From: Medicago truncatula
Lineage: Eukaryota > Streptophyta > Magnoliopsida > Fabales > Fabaceae
Direction: 5' to 3'
Length of the DNA: 64,000 nucleotides
Assembly (NCBI RefSeq): GCF_003473485.1
Contig: NC_053044.1
Location: 49,020,091 to 49,084,090, forward strand
Program-made: the position numbers and the translations under genes
Notes under the pieces: generated by a model
Told to the model about the DNA's origin: nothing
Seen by the model: only the letters and a program-made list of their open reading frames with translations
The model's database searches: none
In this document: positions 1-12,179 of the stretch, piece after piece
Layout of the letters: each line of letters opens with the position of its first letter
Numbering within the stretch: position 1 is the first letter of the stretch

Positions 1-486
1 ACCAATGGTTGATTAGGATAATTTGGTAAAATTGCTATGACATTTGACTACTTTATTACATTTAATCTATGTGCAATTGGCTAAAATGACACTCATTTTA
101 AAACGGATGAAATGTTAAATTAAGAGTAGGTCTCTGTTATTCTTTAGGAGCCATATTCACCGTAGGTTTATTTGTGGTTGTGGGCATTTAGCATTTTAAG
201 CATGTAATTAAAGGGTTCACTATTTCCAAAACTTCTGGTCAAAAGTCCGTTATTCTGTACTGTATTAGTCAGTGATTCTATGAATGTTTTCTTTTTTCCA
301 ACCTTTTGACCACATTCTACCTCCTTAATTTTCCATTCTGAGTAGTAGCATTACACTAGTTTAGCAACAAAAAGGATATCAATGTCAAATAAAAAGCCGC
401 AAAAACTGATGAGCCTTTAACCGCATTTTTTTTTAAGGAAGCCTTTAACCACATGTTTTACGTCTCTAAATAATAATAAAAAAAAA
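1..486. other. AT-rich intergenic stretch, nothing recognised
   Basis: I see no open frame with recognisable protein similarity and no RNA gene. The stretch leads into the MITE that starts at about 487. Confidence 0.6.
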
Positions 487-793
487 CAAAATTACACTTT
501 TAGTCCCTTAACTTAATTTTAGGTAACAGTTTAGTCTTTTATCTTTTTTTCATTTCAATTTGGTCCTTTTTGTCCATTTTCATATAAATTTTTAAGCTTA
601 AAATTCATGATTTCATTTTCTTATGGTCTTTCAATCTTCAAATCTATGATTCTCGTCTATGTTTGCATAAAAATATTAGATTTGAAGGTTGAAAATGTAT
701 ATAAAAATGGACAAAAATGACCAAATTGAAATGAAAAAAAAATAATGATCAAATTATCTGAAATTAAGTTAAGGAACTAAAAGTGTAATTTTG
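487..793. mobile_element. Short TIR element (MITE-like), 307 bp
   Basis: The two ends are inverted repeats. The left end reads CAAAATTACACTTTTAGTCC and the reverse complement of the right end reads CAAAATTACACTTTTAGTTC, and the match continues inward through the TTAACTTAATTT and CAATTTGGTC segments. The whole unit is nearly palindromic. No convincing target duplication can be called because both flanks are A-rich. The 'ACTTTTAGTCC' type of end is common in plant Mutator-type MITEs, so that class is likely but not proven. Confidence 0.6.
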
Positions 794-1304
794 CCTAAAA
801 AAAATTATATAGATTTGTCTATTTTTCTTTATAGATTTCCTCCACTAATTCAATTTAAGTCGATATTCGTCTATCTTTTTGAAAAATCTTTTAAACTGTT
901 TACTAACATATTAATTGTATTTTTGTAATAAGAATAAACGACATACTAACAAATGTTAAAAAAAAATAAAAATTGACGGGTTTAAAGAAACAAAAATCAA
1001 TTTTAAAAGTTTTAATGTAATGAACGCATAATTTATGGTATAATTTTTTCATTAGATCGTTAAAGAGTTTCACGTCGGATAAAAATGGTTTCGCAATGTG
1101 TTTACAAGTGAAAGCAATCATTCACCCACAAGTCAATTTTGTGGCGTTGTGCTAGGCCTAATCAAGATCTCTAAAATGATACTAGAGTCTCCTTCAAGAT
1201 ATGTTGGACCACCTGCTATCAAATTTTTGTTATCGGGTCATCCACCATTTAACCGCTTTTGCGAAGTTGTGTTTGGTCTAACCACAATTTCTCGAGGATG
1301 ACTT

Positions 1305-1862
1305 TTTTTTTTTGTAAAAACAAAACGATATTCATTCATTCAAATCGATAGAGTACATCAGATACAAACATCGCTAAAAACGTAAAGGGTGAATCTGCGA
1401 ATAAACTCACATCACCCAAGTTAATAGCATACAACGGCAAAATGCCTACAAATAATATGATAAAACCTAAATCACCCAAATATCCATGCTTCCGGATCTG
1501 CAAAGTTGACGTCCAAATCATTGTTTGAATTTGTAATTGATTGATGTAGTTATTTCAACAGGAACTGAACAAACACCGTGACAAGACGCGAAATCAAACG
1601 CCACACAAGACGACGAACAACACAACGCCGCACTTAGACGACGAAATCACAAAAACAGAAAAGAAAAAACTTGATAGATGTGAAAACAACTTATTTAGAT
1701 TGAAAGAAAAGGGGAAAAAAGATGTAGATGGATTATTCTAGATCAAAAAATGACCTAAAACCACCCCTCCTCGATGAACGAAGGAGAAAGAAAGTTTAGA
1801 GAGAAGTTGGAGTTTCTCTCACTAGAAAACTAGGGCCGACTTTTTAGATTAATCATATGCTC
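1305..1862 (-). mobile_element. Non-LTR retrotransposon remnant (LINE-like, internally deleted)
   Basis: A perfect 12-bp direct repeat, CGAGGATGACTT, lies at 1293-1304 and 1863-1874 and flanks this 558-bp segment. A T-run at 1303-1313 reads as a poly(A) tail on the minus strand. Poly(A) at one end plus a long target duplication is the signature of target-primed reverse transcription. The segment has no reverse transcriptase, so it is a truncated or internally deleted LINE, or a SINE-like derivative. The minus-strand frame at 1336-1521 has no recognisable domain. Confidence 0.6.
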
Positions 1863-1874
1863 CGAGGATGACTT

Positions 1875-3835
1875 ATTTTGATACTACTATAAGACAAAAC
1901 CGTCAACACTTCAGTATAAAGTGAAACGTTAACTAGTACCCTTGCGACACAAGTTTACAAATTAAATATAAAAGTTTCTTTCTCATAAATAGTGGTACAT
2001 TTAACATCTTAAAAATTTTAAAATTTAACTTTTTAATGTAAATTTGATTTTTAATATCTTTTTTACCTTCTTAACTTATATTCCGACTATATAATTTTAG
2101 TCAATAAACTTTAATGGCAAAGTTTAAGAGAGGTGATCCATATTGCACAGCCGTTGGCCAGAATACACTATCCGTTAATGGCCACCAACACGATCAAAGA
2201 AATATGCACAAAGAAAAATGTTAAGCATATGAAGGCACTTTTATGTAGACCAAATCATTATTACGTCTTCAAAATAGTTTTCTTTGACTTTTTCACTCAT
2301 CATAGTGCTTATCTTCCGTCTTAAATTTAAGGAAAAAAAATAGATATACACCCTTTTTATGTAACATCCCTATGTGGCAGGAGTATTTTAATAATTTCAT
2401 ATCACACCATCATTCCATCTCATCTCTTCTTTCAACGTTTTTGCCATATATTACAATTGTGCGTGGATGTCAAAAGGTGTATATGTCACTTAAGGTGATC
2501 TATGTATAAGAGCTTAAAATTTAACTTGGCTGTTTCTGGGAACACTTCTGAATCTCAGAATTGTACTAGAATTTGTATGTTTTTCCTTTTAATTTGGTTA
2601 AGAATAAGAATCTTGTACCACAAACAATAACAAAGCTCTCTTTGGTCTTTAAAAAAAAAATACACTCTTTACGTTTGGTTTCATATACTAGAAGAGGGAA
2701 AAAAATCATCAAAAGTGAATAGGTTCAGTTAATATTTGAACATGAACTTCAATTTAATTGGGTCAGCCCTAGATACATGATTTGTAATAATCAATTAAAA
2801 AAGAACCAAGAATACAAATTATTTTAATATTTTTTAAAAATTAATATAATTTTTTTTCTTTTTAAAGTCGGATATACCGTGTTGCATGTGCAAGACTTTG
2901 TAAAACAATTATGTAATGAGTAAATAAAAAATTGTTATCATATCACAATTTTGTAGATTAAAGATTAAAACATTAGAGGATCAAAACTCCATTCGTATAT
3001 TTTCTAATGTGCACAAATACATCGCTTTTGCATCATACATAAGTATATTTTCTACCACATTAGGTCAATAAAGATTTTATTTAATTTTATGGTGAACCTT
3101 ATTGAACCAATTATTGAAATAACTATAAGCATGACACAAGATATATCTTCCTTGTGTATCTTAGACTTTGTATTGATTATGAACAACCTAGAAAGTTTTA
3201 TTCAAATGTACTTCGAGATATTTGTCGTGAACAAACTTGTTGAGTTGGCCCTCCCTATGTGCTGGGTGCCCTTGCTTTCTGGGACTGTGATCCCACCTTA
3301 GATGCATTACATTACATTTACTAGGCAAATGATTAATAAACGGCAATAAGAAATATCTTTTGTTAAAGGTCATTGGTAATGTTTCTTTCTTGAATTAACT
3401 CTCCTTCCAAGTCTTTTGACTGAGAAATAAGAAAGCAACTTATATATATTATTTGTTTATGCGTGTTAAAGGTTGCAAGAGCGTAGGAATCTCAGATATG
3501 CCACTGATTATGCTTTTTCCATTTCTTCCTTTTTATATTGATTGGTCTATCAATGTATCGACAATGTTGTTTGATCACATTGATAAATGACGTGAAGTTT
3601 ATATGTCGTTTTCTTCTAAGTTTGAGATAAAAAGAACTTAATCTCTTGTTCTTCAAGGCCATTTTGTGGTAAACAGCCTCTATTATTGGATAGGCATTCA
3701 CTTAATTAACAATGATATTATAATATATTAAGAATATACATTCCAAATATTCCGTGTAATTAAGCTCATACATGCAAGCAACAATAGTTTTTTTTGGAAT
3801 GGATTTTGTTGTTTGTGTCTTTAACCCCCTTATTC
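1875..3835. other. AT-rich intergenic stretch, nothing recognised
   Basis: Only short unsupported open frames are present (for example at 2133-2324 and 3089-3301). They lack recognisable domains. No repeat with clear ends was found. Confidence 0.55.
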
Positions 3836-3838
3836 TAA

Positions 3839-4221
3839 GGCTTCGTTTGCAAGTTTGGAGGGGAGGAAAAGATAAGGCTTTGAAGGGTGGAAAATATGAG
3901 GAAAAATAAAGAGATCTTTCAATTTATTTATAAGAGTAGTATTTTAGAGAATAATAAATTAATGCATATGATTACTATATTTTTAATTTTAAAAATAATA
4001 TACAACATAAATTAAACTTGAATAATTCATATAAACCCTTTAAACCCCCCAAAAATCCTCCTCCAATACAATTTTTTAGTTCCCCCAAATGAGGAGGGTT
4101 TAATATTATGAAGAAAAATGAACCCCCCATAGCCCTCCCCTTCCATTTTCCTCTATTTCTTCCATTTGTTCATCCTTTTTTTTTTTTCCAAGTCTTCCCC
4201 TCTAAACTCGTAAACAAAGCC
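3839..4221. mobile_element. Harbinger/Tourist-like MITE, 383 bp
   Basis: The terminal inverted repeats are GGCTTCGTTTGCAAGTTTGG on the left and GGCTTTGTTTACGAGTTTAG as the reverse complement of the right end. The element is flanked by a direct TAA at 3836-3838 and 4222-4224. A 3-bp TAA/TTA duplication with a GG(N)CGTTTG-type TIR is characteristic of PIF/Harbinger (Tourist) MITEs. There is no coding capacity. Confidence 0.75.
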
Positions 4222-4224
4222 TAA

Positions 4225-5134
4225 AAGAAAAGAGACTCAACAAATCCGTTCTATCTAAAGTTTGGTTGAGAGGTCGACATAATATAATGAAATTTTCTTT
4301 TAAATAGAATTTAAACTTATCATAAACTCATTAACCGGCGACAGTTAAAAAAATGGTTATCAACAAATGATAATTTGTTTATTTTTTTATATGTGTATTG
4401 TTGGTTCTTGGAGGGATGCAGTGATATATGACTATACTTAAGAATATAGGAATGAAATCTTTATGTAATATGAGATGCTTTTTATTTTTCTAATTTTTGT
4501 TTCTAATCCGTTATTTTCTAGTGAGTTAGGTTTATGTCCTTAGTTTCTTTTCATAAATAAATTTCTAGTTTAATTTTTTTTATGTTTAAACTTGGTATTT
4601 TAAATGAAAAATCTCGATTCATGTGAATGAATGTGAAGTGGAGTTGCCTTCAACATTTTTTTAGCGTCCTTAGTTTGGACAAGTGTGATTGTGCTGTGGT
4701 ATGACATTTTATCTTGGTTATAGATTTCATGTTCATTTGTTTGGTGGGTTGTTTTTGTGCGTATTATTCGCAAAAGACTGTATGTTATTTGGTTGACCTT
4801 GATTTGGTCTATTGAAAATGATAAATATAATGATTTTTAATAATCTTTAAATTGTTCAATGGAGTCACATTATACACCGAGGATGTTAAACTTATTTCAT
4901 GGTGTTGTTTCAAAACTCATGTGAAAAGTTTAATGGGTCTCATGGGTGTTTAGGATTTGGGGTCTTTGATTTTTGTTTGTTTGCGTGAGTTATAGTGTTT
5001 GTAAGCTTTAGATTTTGTTGTTGATGACATTTGTACTTCTTATTTGCGGTACTTTTTATGCTCTAAATTGTTTACATTGCTCTAAAATGCTTAAAGTATT
5101 CAAACCTCTTTCTTTTATGCATGTATTCAGTATC
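4225..5134. other. Intergenic stretch, nothing recognised
   Basis: The stretch is T-rich and has no supported gene or repeat end. Confidence 0.5.
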
Positions 5135-5450
5135 CACTACAAGAAGGTATAGATTTACCCGCAAAAGTTACGGTCGGTCTAAAGGTCACAAAAACTTCTA
5201 GCGTTTTTTTTTTTTTTAATATTTGCGGCGGTTAAAACTCGGTTTCTTTTTACATTATTTTACATACTCTCTCATAGTTGGTCTCTCTTTCACTTTCATA
5301 CTACTCACTTTCTATTTGGAACCTCAACCTAAAGTTCACTTCACACACCACCACTTCTCGCCTCTATCGACTCAATCTCACGTCGTCGTTTCTCCAGCTC
5401 AGCCTCACACCATCACAAACGTTGTTTTTTAAGTGACGATTGTACTCTTT
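5135..5450 (+). mobile_element. CACTA-type transposon end (truncated)
   Basis: The sequence begins CACTACAAGAA, the canonical terminal motif of CACTA (CMC) transposons, followed by a GC-richer subterminal stretch. I could not find the matching TTCTTGTAGTG end in the window, so only one end survives or the element is truncated. The open frame at 5223-5432 lies inside it and has no recognisable domain. Confidence 0.45.
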
Positions 5451-5732
5451 AATTTATAGACCATTTATTTTGGTCATATAGAGTACTAATTGCTAATTGA
5501 TTTGTAACGTTAATGGTTCCACTACTTTTTATTGATTTGTTGATTATGTCCTTGTTTCTTATGTTACTTTTGATTGTCTTGTTGTTTTCTATGACTCAAA
5601 AATATGTTGATTGTTTTTCAAACAAAAATATTATATGTGACTTGTATTGAGATCAACCTAATCTTATCAAAGTACTGTCACGTACTTGTTGGACTCAAAT
5701 CTCATGTAAGGATCGAGTTTGGATCAATATAA

Positions 5733-6088
5733 GGGGGCGTTTGTTTTTGGGAAACATAAATTATTCTCGGGAATAACATACCCGGGAATGAAAATATGAA
5801 AATTTGATTCTTGGGTATTTGTTAAAAAAAGTGTTTGGCAAATAACTTGACATTCCTGGAAAAATTGGAAGTTACAATTTTTTTTTTTAAATCTATGCAT
5901 AATATCATGGGAATGCACATTCCCATCTCTTTACATGGGAATATATTCATGAGAATAATGGAAGTTATGGGAAGTTACTCCATTCCCAGGAATATTTTTT
6001 TCTCAACCTCATAACAAACATGGGTATAATCATTCCCTAGCCATGTATTCCCGGGAATGTCATTCTTAACCTTGAAACAAACACCCCC
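5733..6088. mobile_element. Tourist-like MITE, 356 bp
   Basis: The left end GGGGGCGTTTGTTTTTGGG and the reverse complement of the right end, GGGGGTGTTTGTTTCAAGG, form the inverted repeats. Internal copies of CCCGGGAATG-like sequence add further palindromy. The flanks are TAA on the left and TTA on the right, a 2-of-3 match to the usual TWA duplication. Confidence 0.65.
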
Positions 6089-8285
6089 TTAGGTTTTAAT
6101 TTTGTGTCTTGTACTTGTACATTATTAGTGTAACTTCCCGTGTCAAGCACGGGATTCATTTTATTTAAAAAAGAATTAACGGGGTTTACACATAAATAGG
6201 TTTTTCATATATTATTTGATTTTTTTTTTGTTTAATTTCATACCAAAAGTAGGACATTATGTGGTACTTTATCCTCATATTTGAAATTGAATAAATAACT
6301 CATCGTTTATTAGGACAAAAAAAGATAAATTTTAAAAAGATATAACTATTTTTGTGAGATTCACCGCCTTCCTTCTCCTCCACCCTCCTTCTTTGCTCAT
6401 CCTACCAAATCCAAACCTTCCCTTCACGATGTAACCCCACACATCAAGGAGGTGGTGGTGTGATTCTTTGACCACCTCCTAGAACCCTTTTTTAGGATCG
6501 GTTCCATCAAACCAGTCGGCACCTGCCATGGATTGTTACTCTCAAATCTGATTTCTAGACGGAGACAGTCTGGTGCGGTTGTCTCATGTTTTGCGGATTA
6601 GGTTTTTTTTTCTTGGTTTATTGACACCGCCGTGAATCTCTGTTTTGCAGTGGTTGGGTTAGTGAGCATTGTGGTTGTGTTTCAACAGCGGTGGTTGGGT
6701 TTTTCGCCGTCATTGTCATCGGGTTTTGTGTTATCCTGCAAATCGTGGTTGAATTTTTCCTTCACTATCTGATTCTGATTATGAGCTCAACATTGCTTCA
6801 AAGTTACGTTTTTTCATATATAGTCTCACCGAAAATGGGGACGCTATCGTCGTTGTCAACAGTGAACTGTATGGCTATAAATAGCCTTTGAAGCTTGTTG
6901 TTGTCATGTTAGATGCAGTGGGTTGGTGGCGTGTGGATCTGTTTTCGTGTTGGCGATCATTTTCTTACCGTCTTCAAAATTGGGATTCAGGACTCGTCAG
7001 TTCACACATCACATTTCTTTTACAATTTGGTTTCGTGCCCGTACTGCGGGTTCGCTGGACTGTGCAATGTGATGTGTGAGTCTAATTATGAATTCGGATT
7101 TGTTTCTTTATCCATTGAATTGTCATGTATTGTATTATCATATGGCTGGTTAGTTTTTTGGTTTAATTGGGTTAGGCACTATGTCCCTCAGTCTTTTTTT
7201 TTTTTACAAACAAAAATATTTTAATATAATTAGGGTGATGCCGATCTATTTGCATCTCACTTGCTTAAAAGAAATATTTTTATGAGAGCCATAAATTAAT
7301 GGGCAAAAGTACAACTATACTTAAAATATAAAAACAATATAAATAATTAATATATTCTTAAAAATATATCTAATTAATAAGAGTTCAAATTAACTTTGGT
7401 TTCTCAGTCATTCAATATATTAAACAAGTATGATCACGTTGGTTTAAAATGTATATTAAGACAAATAACATTAAATAGAGTTAAAGTAAGTTATATTTAT
7501 TTTAATTTCAGATAAAAAAATATAATTATTTATTTTTTATATTTAAGATTGGAGATGGTATTTCTCTCGGAAGCAAATTATCTTCGATGAGAAAAAATTG
7601 AGAAAACAACTTTCTTTAATCTCCTCCCATCATTTTTTTTAATTAGAGATCATGAGTCACAAACTAAAACACTCTAACCTAATTTTGTTATACTTTACTG
7701 TAATTTTGATTTCGAATTCACTGCTTCCCCTTTTTTCAAACAAACACTTCCTCCTTCTTAAAGTTCCTAACTGAATCTCACAGACTAAAACGTCCATCAA
7801 ACGTTGGTTAGAAAAAAGTACGAAATCTATATCAACCCATTCAATTACATGCAAGTTCTAAAACTCATTAATGGTGATCCTAAGAGTAGGTTAAAAAAAC
7901 TCTTCTAGTATCCTAATGCGAGATAGATCTGACAACTAAAAATAAAGGTAAAAAACAAAGGTCATAAATATTACCATTTATTAGAAAATGTATTTACTAA
8001 AATGATTGTGAAAAAAAAAATCCTCCATCAAAATAATCATACATTTTCTTTAGTTATTTCTGTCTCCATAATTTAACGATTGAATATAACGTATAATTGA
8101 ATCATATTAAACAAAACATTTTATTAATTCAACCATTAAGATAATTATATAACGTCTAAAAATATACTGTAACATTGAAAAATAAAACTATCTTCGTTAC
8201 AAAAATAATTAAATTATTGTGTTATTTTTGTAAACAAACAATAATATTTCTTCCAATGTACATGAAGAAATTTATAGTCATTTAC
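6089..8285. other. Intergenic stretch with a less AT-rich patch; no gene supported
   Basis: A small palindrome, CCCGTGTCAAGCACGGG, lies at 6137-6153. The patch at about 6360-7200 is less AT-rich than its surroundings and contains several overlapping open frames (6691-6891, 6888-7079, 6913-7224), but none shows a recognisable domain or plant splice structure. It could be the decayed end of a transposon. From 7230 to 8285 I see nothing apart from very AT-rich DNA. Confidence 0.45.
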
Positions 8286-8341
8286 CAACCAAGTAGTTGT
8301 TGTCGTAAGATTGATTGAAAACATCAAGTGTAGGTGTAAAC

Positions 8342-10287
8342 TGTAACATCTATAAAGATGTCTAATACAAGAGACAAGGAAAATTAAAAATTAATGTACA
8401 ATGACATTTTATAAAACTTGAATCCTTGTGAAACTTTAAATATACCAAATTCATTAAATATAAAATCATATGACACAACAGAAAACAACTTCTAATCTAC
8501 GACCCTGACTGTGATCCGGTAACAAAGGAGCTCTACATTGAATTGCCGACGAGTAGTCCGGACATACTTTTCAACTTTCCAATGTCGAGCTAAACGTGAA
8601 AATATCACCCAAACATAGTGAGCACAAAGACTCAATAACATAGAATATAAAAAGTACTTTGATGTTCCCAACCATGCCTGGTGTACTAGGCATGGAGAAA
8701 ATCCTCTCATCAGTTTTAGCAAATAATGAACTCTTATACCTGTTAAACAATTGATCAAATAAACAATGATTACTGTACATAGGAGTTCGTATTCCTAAAT
8801 TAAATATAATCTTATTCACTTTAGCTGGACACTCAGGATTTGCCTTTCTACTGGATTTCCATCGTTGCCCAGGTTTGCCCTGCAGTGTCATTAATCTTAA
8901 CTGAATACTCAGGATTTGCCTTTCTACTGGAGTTCCATCGTTTCCCAAGTTTGCCCTGCAGTATTATATCTAGCTGAACACTCAGGATTTGCCTTTCAAC
9001 TGGGGATCCATTGTTACCCAGGTTTGCCCTGCAGTGTTATTTTATTCTTTTTAATGTTTATGTAGTCTTGAGCATGAGTGTATCTAAAGACCATTCATCT
9101 GTTAATGAAATGATGACATAAAGGTGCTAGCTTTCTTGTAGTTAGGTTAAACTAAAACTAACTTCTATTAGTCAACCACACAAACACTTACTCAAAACAC
9201 TTCACAACAGTAGAAGAAAATATGCGATCAATGATCAAATGGTTTACTTCAAGCTACAAACAAATTAGAATATTATTTTTAAGGAATTCTATTCCTATTG
9301 CTTGTATGTCCAAAATTTCTTTTGAATGGGCTAATTATTATTGAACACAAGCACCTTCAGCACAAAAGTGAACCAAAAAGAGTTAATTACATGGAAGGTC
9401 AAACAAGAATTCAACCACACTCAATGAATGTCACAAATACAAAGTACTTTCCTTGAAAACTTAAATAGGGAATTGGAAACAACCAAAAGAAAAGCATATA
9501 TTATAAATCCATACTAATTCCCACAATATACAACAATTTTATTATCAAATCAAGTGATTCTTAACTTTTAATAATACTACCATAATCACAGTATAAAGTA
9601 CCGTTTGCGTATTCAAGATCCCTTTCTGCATCTTTCTAATTTAAATTAATTTATCACTTCTATTATTAACCCTAAATCAAACACATGCAATCATTATTAA
9701 TTAGTAAGGGATCCTAGGTACACCTAGAGAGATTTTGAATTTGGGATAAGACTATGTTACCTTGCAATTTTCATGGTGGCTCTAACCCCTACAATGGTGC
9801 CTTTCTCTTTCTCCTCTTTTGTTTGGATAAGGGTTGGTGCTCCCTTTCATTTCTCTCCATCAGCATGCTTCTCTGTCTCTCTCAGCCTCTCCTCTTCTCT
9901 TCCTGCCTTGCAACTCTCTCTCCTCTTCTTTCCTTTCTCTTCGTGTTTCAGTTTCTCTCCCTCTATTCTTTTTCTTTTCTTTTCTTATTAAAAAATGAGG
10001 CTTTGGTGTGTGTTGTGACTATTTATATAGGGTAAATTGGTGGTGGGTCATTTACTGAAAAATCTTTGGTTAAAAGTAGTAATTCCACCTAATTCTTTAC
10101 CTTAATTTTGGGTTTCTTACCAAATGGGTTTGGGTCACTCTAACCTATACTTGGTCTAATTCTCTAACATTAACCCATAATTAAGAACACATAAGATTTT
10201 ATAAATAGTGTAAATATTCTTACATTGAAGGATAATAAGTAATGATAGTAACACAATTATTTGGTCATGAAAATTGAGGATGTTACA
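8342..10287 (-). mobile_element. Solo LTR (Gypsy-type TGTAAC ends), 1946 bp, minus orientation
   Basis: The segment begins TGTAACATC and ends GATGTTACA, so it has TG...CA termini with short inverted repeats. The flanks TAAAC (8337-8341) and TAAAT (10288-10292) match in 4 of 5 positions and are read as a decayed 5-bp target duplication. On the minus strand a TATA motif (CTATATAAATAG, about 10018-10031) is followed by a CT-rich plus-strand region (9800-9990), which looks like the LTR promoter and leader. No gag-pol or second LTR is present, so this is a solo LTR. The host reading frame resumes exactly across it, which independently supports the borders. Open frames inside it (8492-8948, 9754-10035) should not be called genes. 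Confidence 0.75.
8825..9042. repeat. Three tandem copies of a ~75-bp unit inside the LTR
   Basis: Three copies share ACTCAGGATTTGCCTTT followed by TGGNNNTCCATNGTTNCCCA and TTTGCCCTGCAGT. The shared ACTCAGG starts at 8831, 8907 and 8980, giving periods of 76 and 73 bp. The units lie in the part of the LTR downstream of its TATA motif (minus strand). Other LTRs in this window carry short tandem repeats in a comparable position. Confidence 0.8.
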
Positions 10288-10392
10288 TAAATGAATACAC
10301 ATTTGTTAGGAACAAAGCAATTTGAGATAGTTTGACTTTTATGTTGATTGTGAAATTCAGTTTGTATTCGCTGCGTGATGGTTGATACGAAC

Positions 10393-12179
10393 TGTAACGT
10401 CCTCTTTGAATTATTTGTTTTATTTAATTGAGTTTAGAATTTATTAAGAAGAGTTTAGAATATATTATATGATTATATGATTTATTAGGTAGCTTATTAT
10501 ATTATTTAATAGAATAAGATTTGAAAATAAAATAATATTGAATTTAAGGGTTGTTATGAGATTTGAGAGAGTTTTGGGGAGAAAGAGAAATAAGATAAAA
10601 TAGAATAAAGGGTTATAAATAGGAGAAACCTAGTTTAGAAAAAAAAACATAACGTACGATCAATTTTGGAGAAAAGGGAGAAAAAGCCAAGAGAAGGGAG
10701 AAAGACCTAGAAAGCGGCGATTTTGAGTTATAAGGTAAGGGTGAGACTAACATTCAATAATCTTAAGTAATTGATTCTGAAAATTGGATTTAACATGTTG
10801 TAGGTTTTAGTTTTTGAGAATTTGGGAATTAGGGTTAAAAGTGATTATTTGATGATTTTCTAAAATAATGTTTTGGGTCAAGTTTTATATGGTTTTGAGT
10901 CTCTTTTGATGTATATAAATGTTTAGACAAACTTTGGGATCAAATTTGGGTATAGGGAAGTTAAAATTGGGATTTTGGGGTGAAAAGTGTGTTTTTCCCG
11001 AGTTGCTCTCTGACAGTATGTCCTGTTGTTATTTAACTAAGCTGCATGAGTCGGTCTAAGTTGATTAAGATGATGAAGTTCCAAATTATTGGATTATATA
11101 AGAGGTTGTCGATTTAAGATATTAAGAGGTCGAGTCCATGCATTAGCATTTCATTGTTGGGGGCTTGATGCCCTGGAGTCTTTGCTTAATTAAGTTGAGG
11201 GCTTGATGCCCTGGGAGCCTTTTTACGCTCAAATAAAGTTGAGGGCTTGATGCCCTAGGAGCCTATTTACGCTCAAAGATTGGTACCACATGCATGATTA
11301 GAAGATTAAGTTGCATAGTCAAGTTGTCAAGATTGTCAAGTTGTCGAGTTGATAAGTTGTAGAAATTGCGTTGTCGTTGTTGTTGAGTTGTCATTTGTCA
11401 ATGAGTTGTTAATAAAGAACTAAGTGAAGTATTAATATTTATTAATCATTCTTGTTTATGTTGTTGTTATATCAATATAAGATGATGAATATGTTGTTTG
11501 TTTACATGATTATGATTAAGATGAATATGTTGTTTGTTTATATGATTATTATCATTAAGTGATGATTATGTCATGTTGTATATGGTTATTATTATTAACT
11601 GATGATTAAGTTGTGTTGTTATGTTATTATGAAATGATGATTAGAAGTTGGTTGAACTATTAAGAATTATTACATGAAGAATTATTATTACTAATAGATG
11701 AAGTTATTTATGTTGTTAAATATAATTAATGAATTATATACTTGATATTATTGTTTTGTGAAATCTCACCCCTTCTGCTTGGAAATGTTGCTCTTCGTAT
11801 GAGTAACTTGCAGGTAACCAAGAATAGTTGATGTCGTGTGAGCTTTCTCTCTCGTGTGTCTTAGGTGCTCTGATACGTAACAGGATGAGATCTTTTTTTA
11901 TTGATTTTCTATTCCTTACGTATTGTTTTTGAAGATTTATGATTATGTTTTTAGATTAGATTTTTATGAGACATTTATGAAGAGGCCTTCGTGCCAAAGA
12001 CTGTTTAGTTATTGAATAAATTCCGCTGCGAAGTATTGAAGATTTTGTTATTAAATTTTAAAGGATAAATAGTTATTTATTCAGTTTATGATTTTAAGAA
12101 AAGAATGTGACATTCCGTTTTATGTGAATACTCTGATTATTTATGCGAAATTTTTATGTTGGGAAAACGGGGTGTTACA
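10393..12179 (+). mobile_element. Solo LTR, family A copy 1, 1787 bp
   Basis: The segment starts TGTAACGTCCTCTTT and ends CGGGGTGTTACA. It is flanked by a perfect 5-bp duplication, CGAAC, at 10388-10392 and 12180-12184. A TATA box (TATAAATA, 10614-10621) precedes a purine-rich leader, as in plant LTRs. There is no polyprotein, primer-binding site or second LTR, so it is a solo LTR. It is very similar to the segment at 38872-41030 but lacks about 600 bp that the other copy has (39485-40096). It interrupts the RPA-like exon. Confidence 0.9.
11161..11255. repeat. Three spaced GGGCTTGATGCCC palindromes in LTR family A
   Basis: Identical 13-bp hairpin sequences lie at 11161-11173, 11199-11211 and 11243-11255, embedded in a repeat with flanks TTGAGG and TGGGAGCCT. 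The same trio is present in the sister LTR at 40231-40325. Confidence 0.85.

Noticed and set aside
8492..8948. Two overlapping minus-strand open frames that look like a small gene
   Set aside because: They lie wholly inside a solo LTR and include its tandem repeat. No domain is recognisable.
9754..10035. Hydrophobic open frame on the plus strand
   Set aside because: It comes from the CT-rich leader of a minus-strand LTR, and the hydrophobicity follows from base composition.
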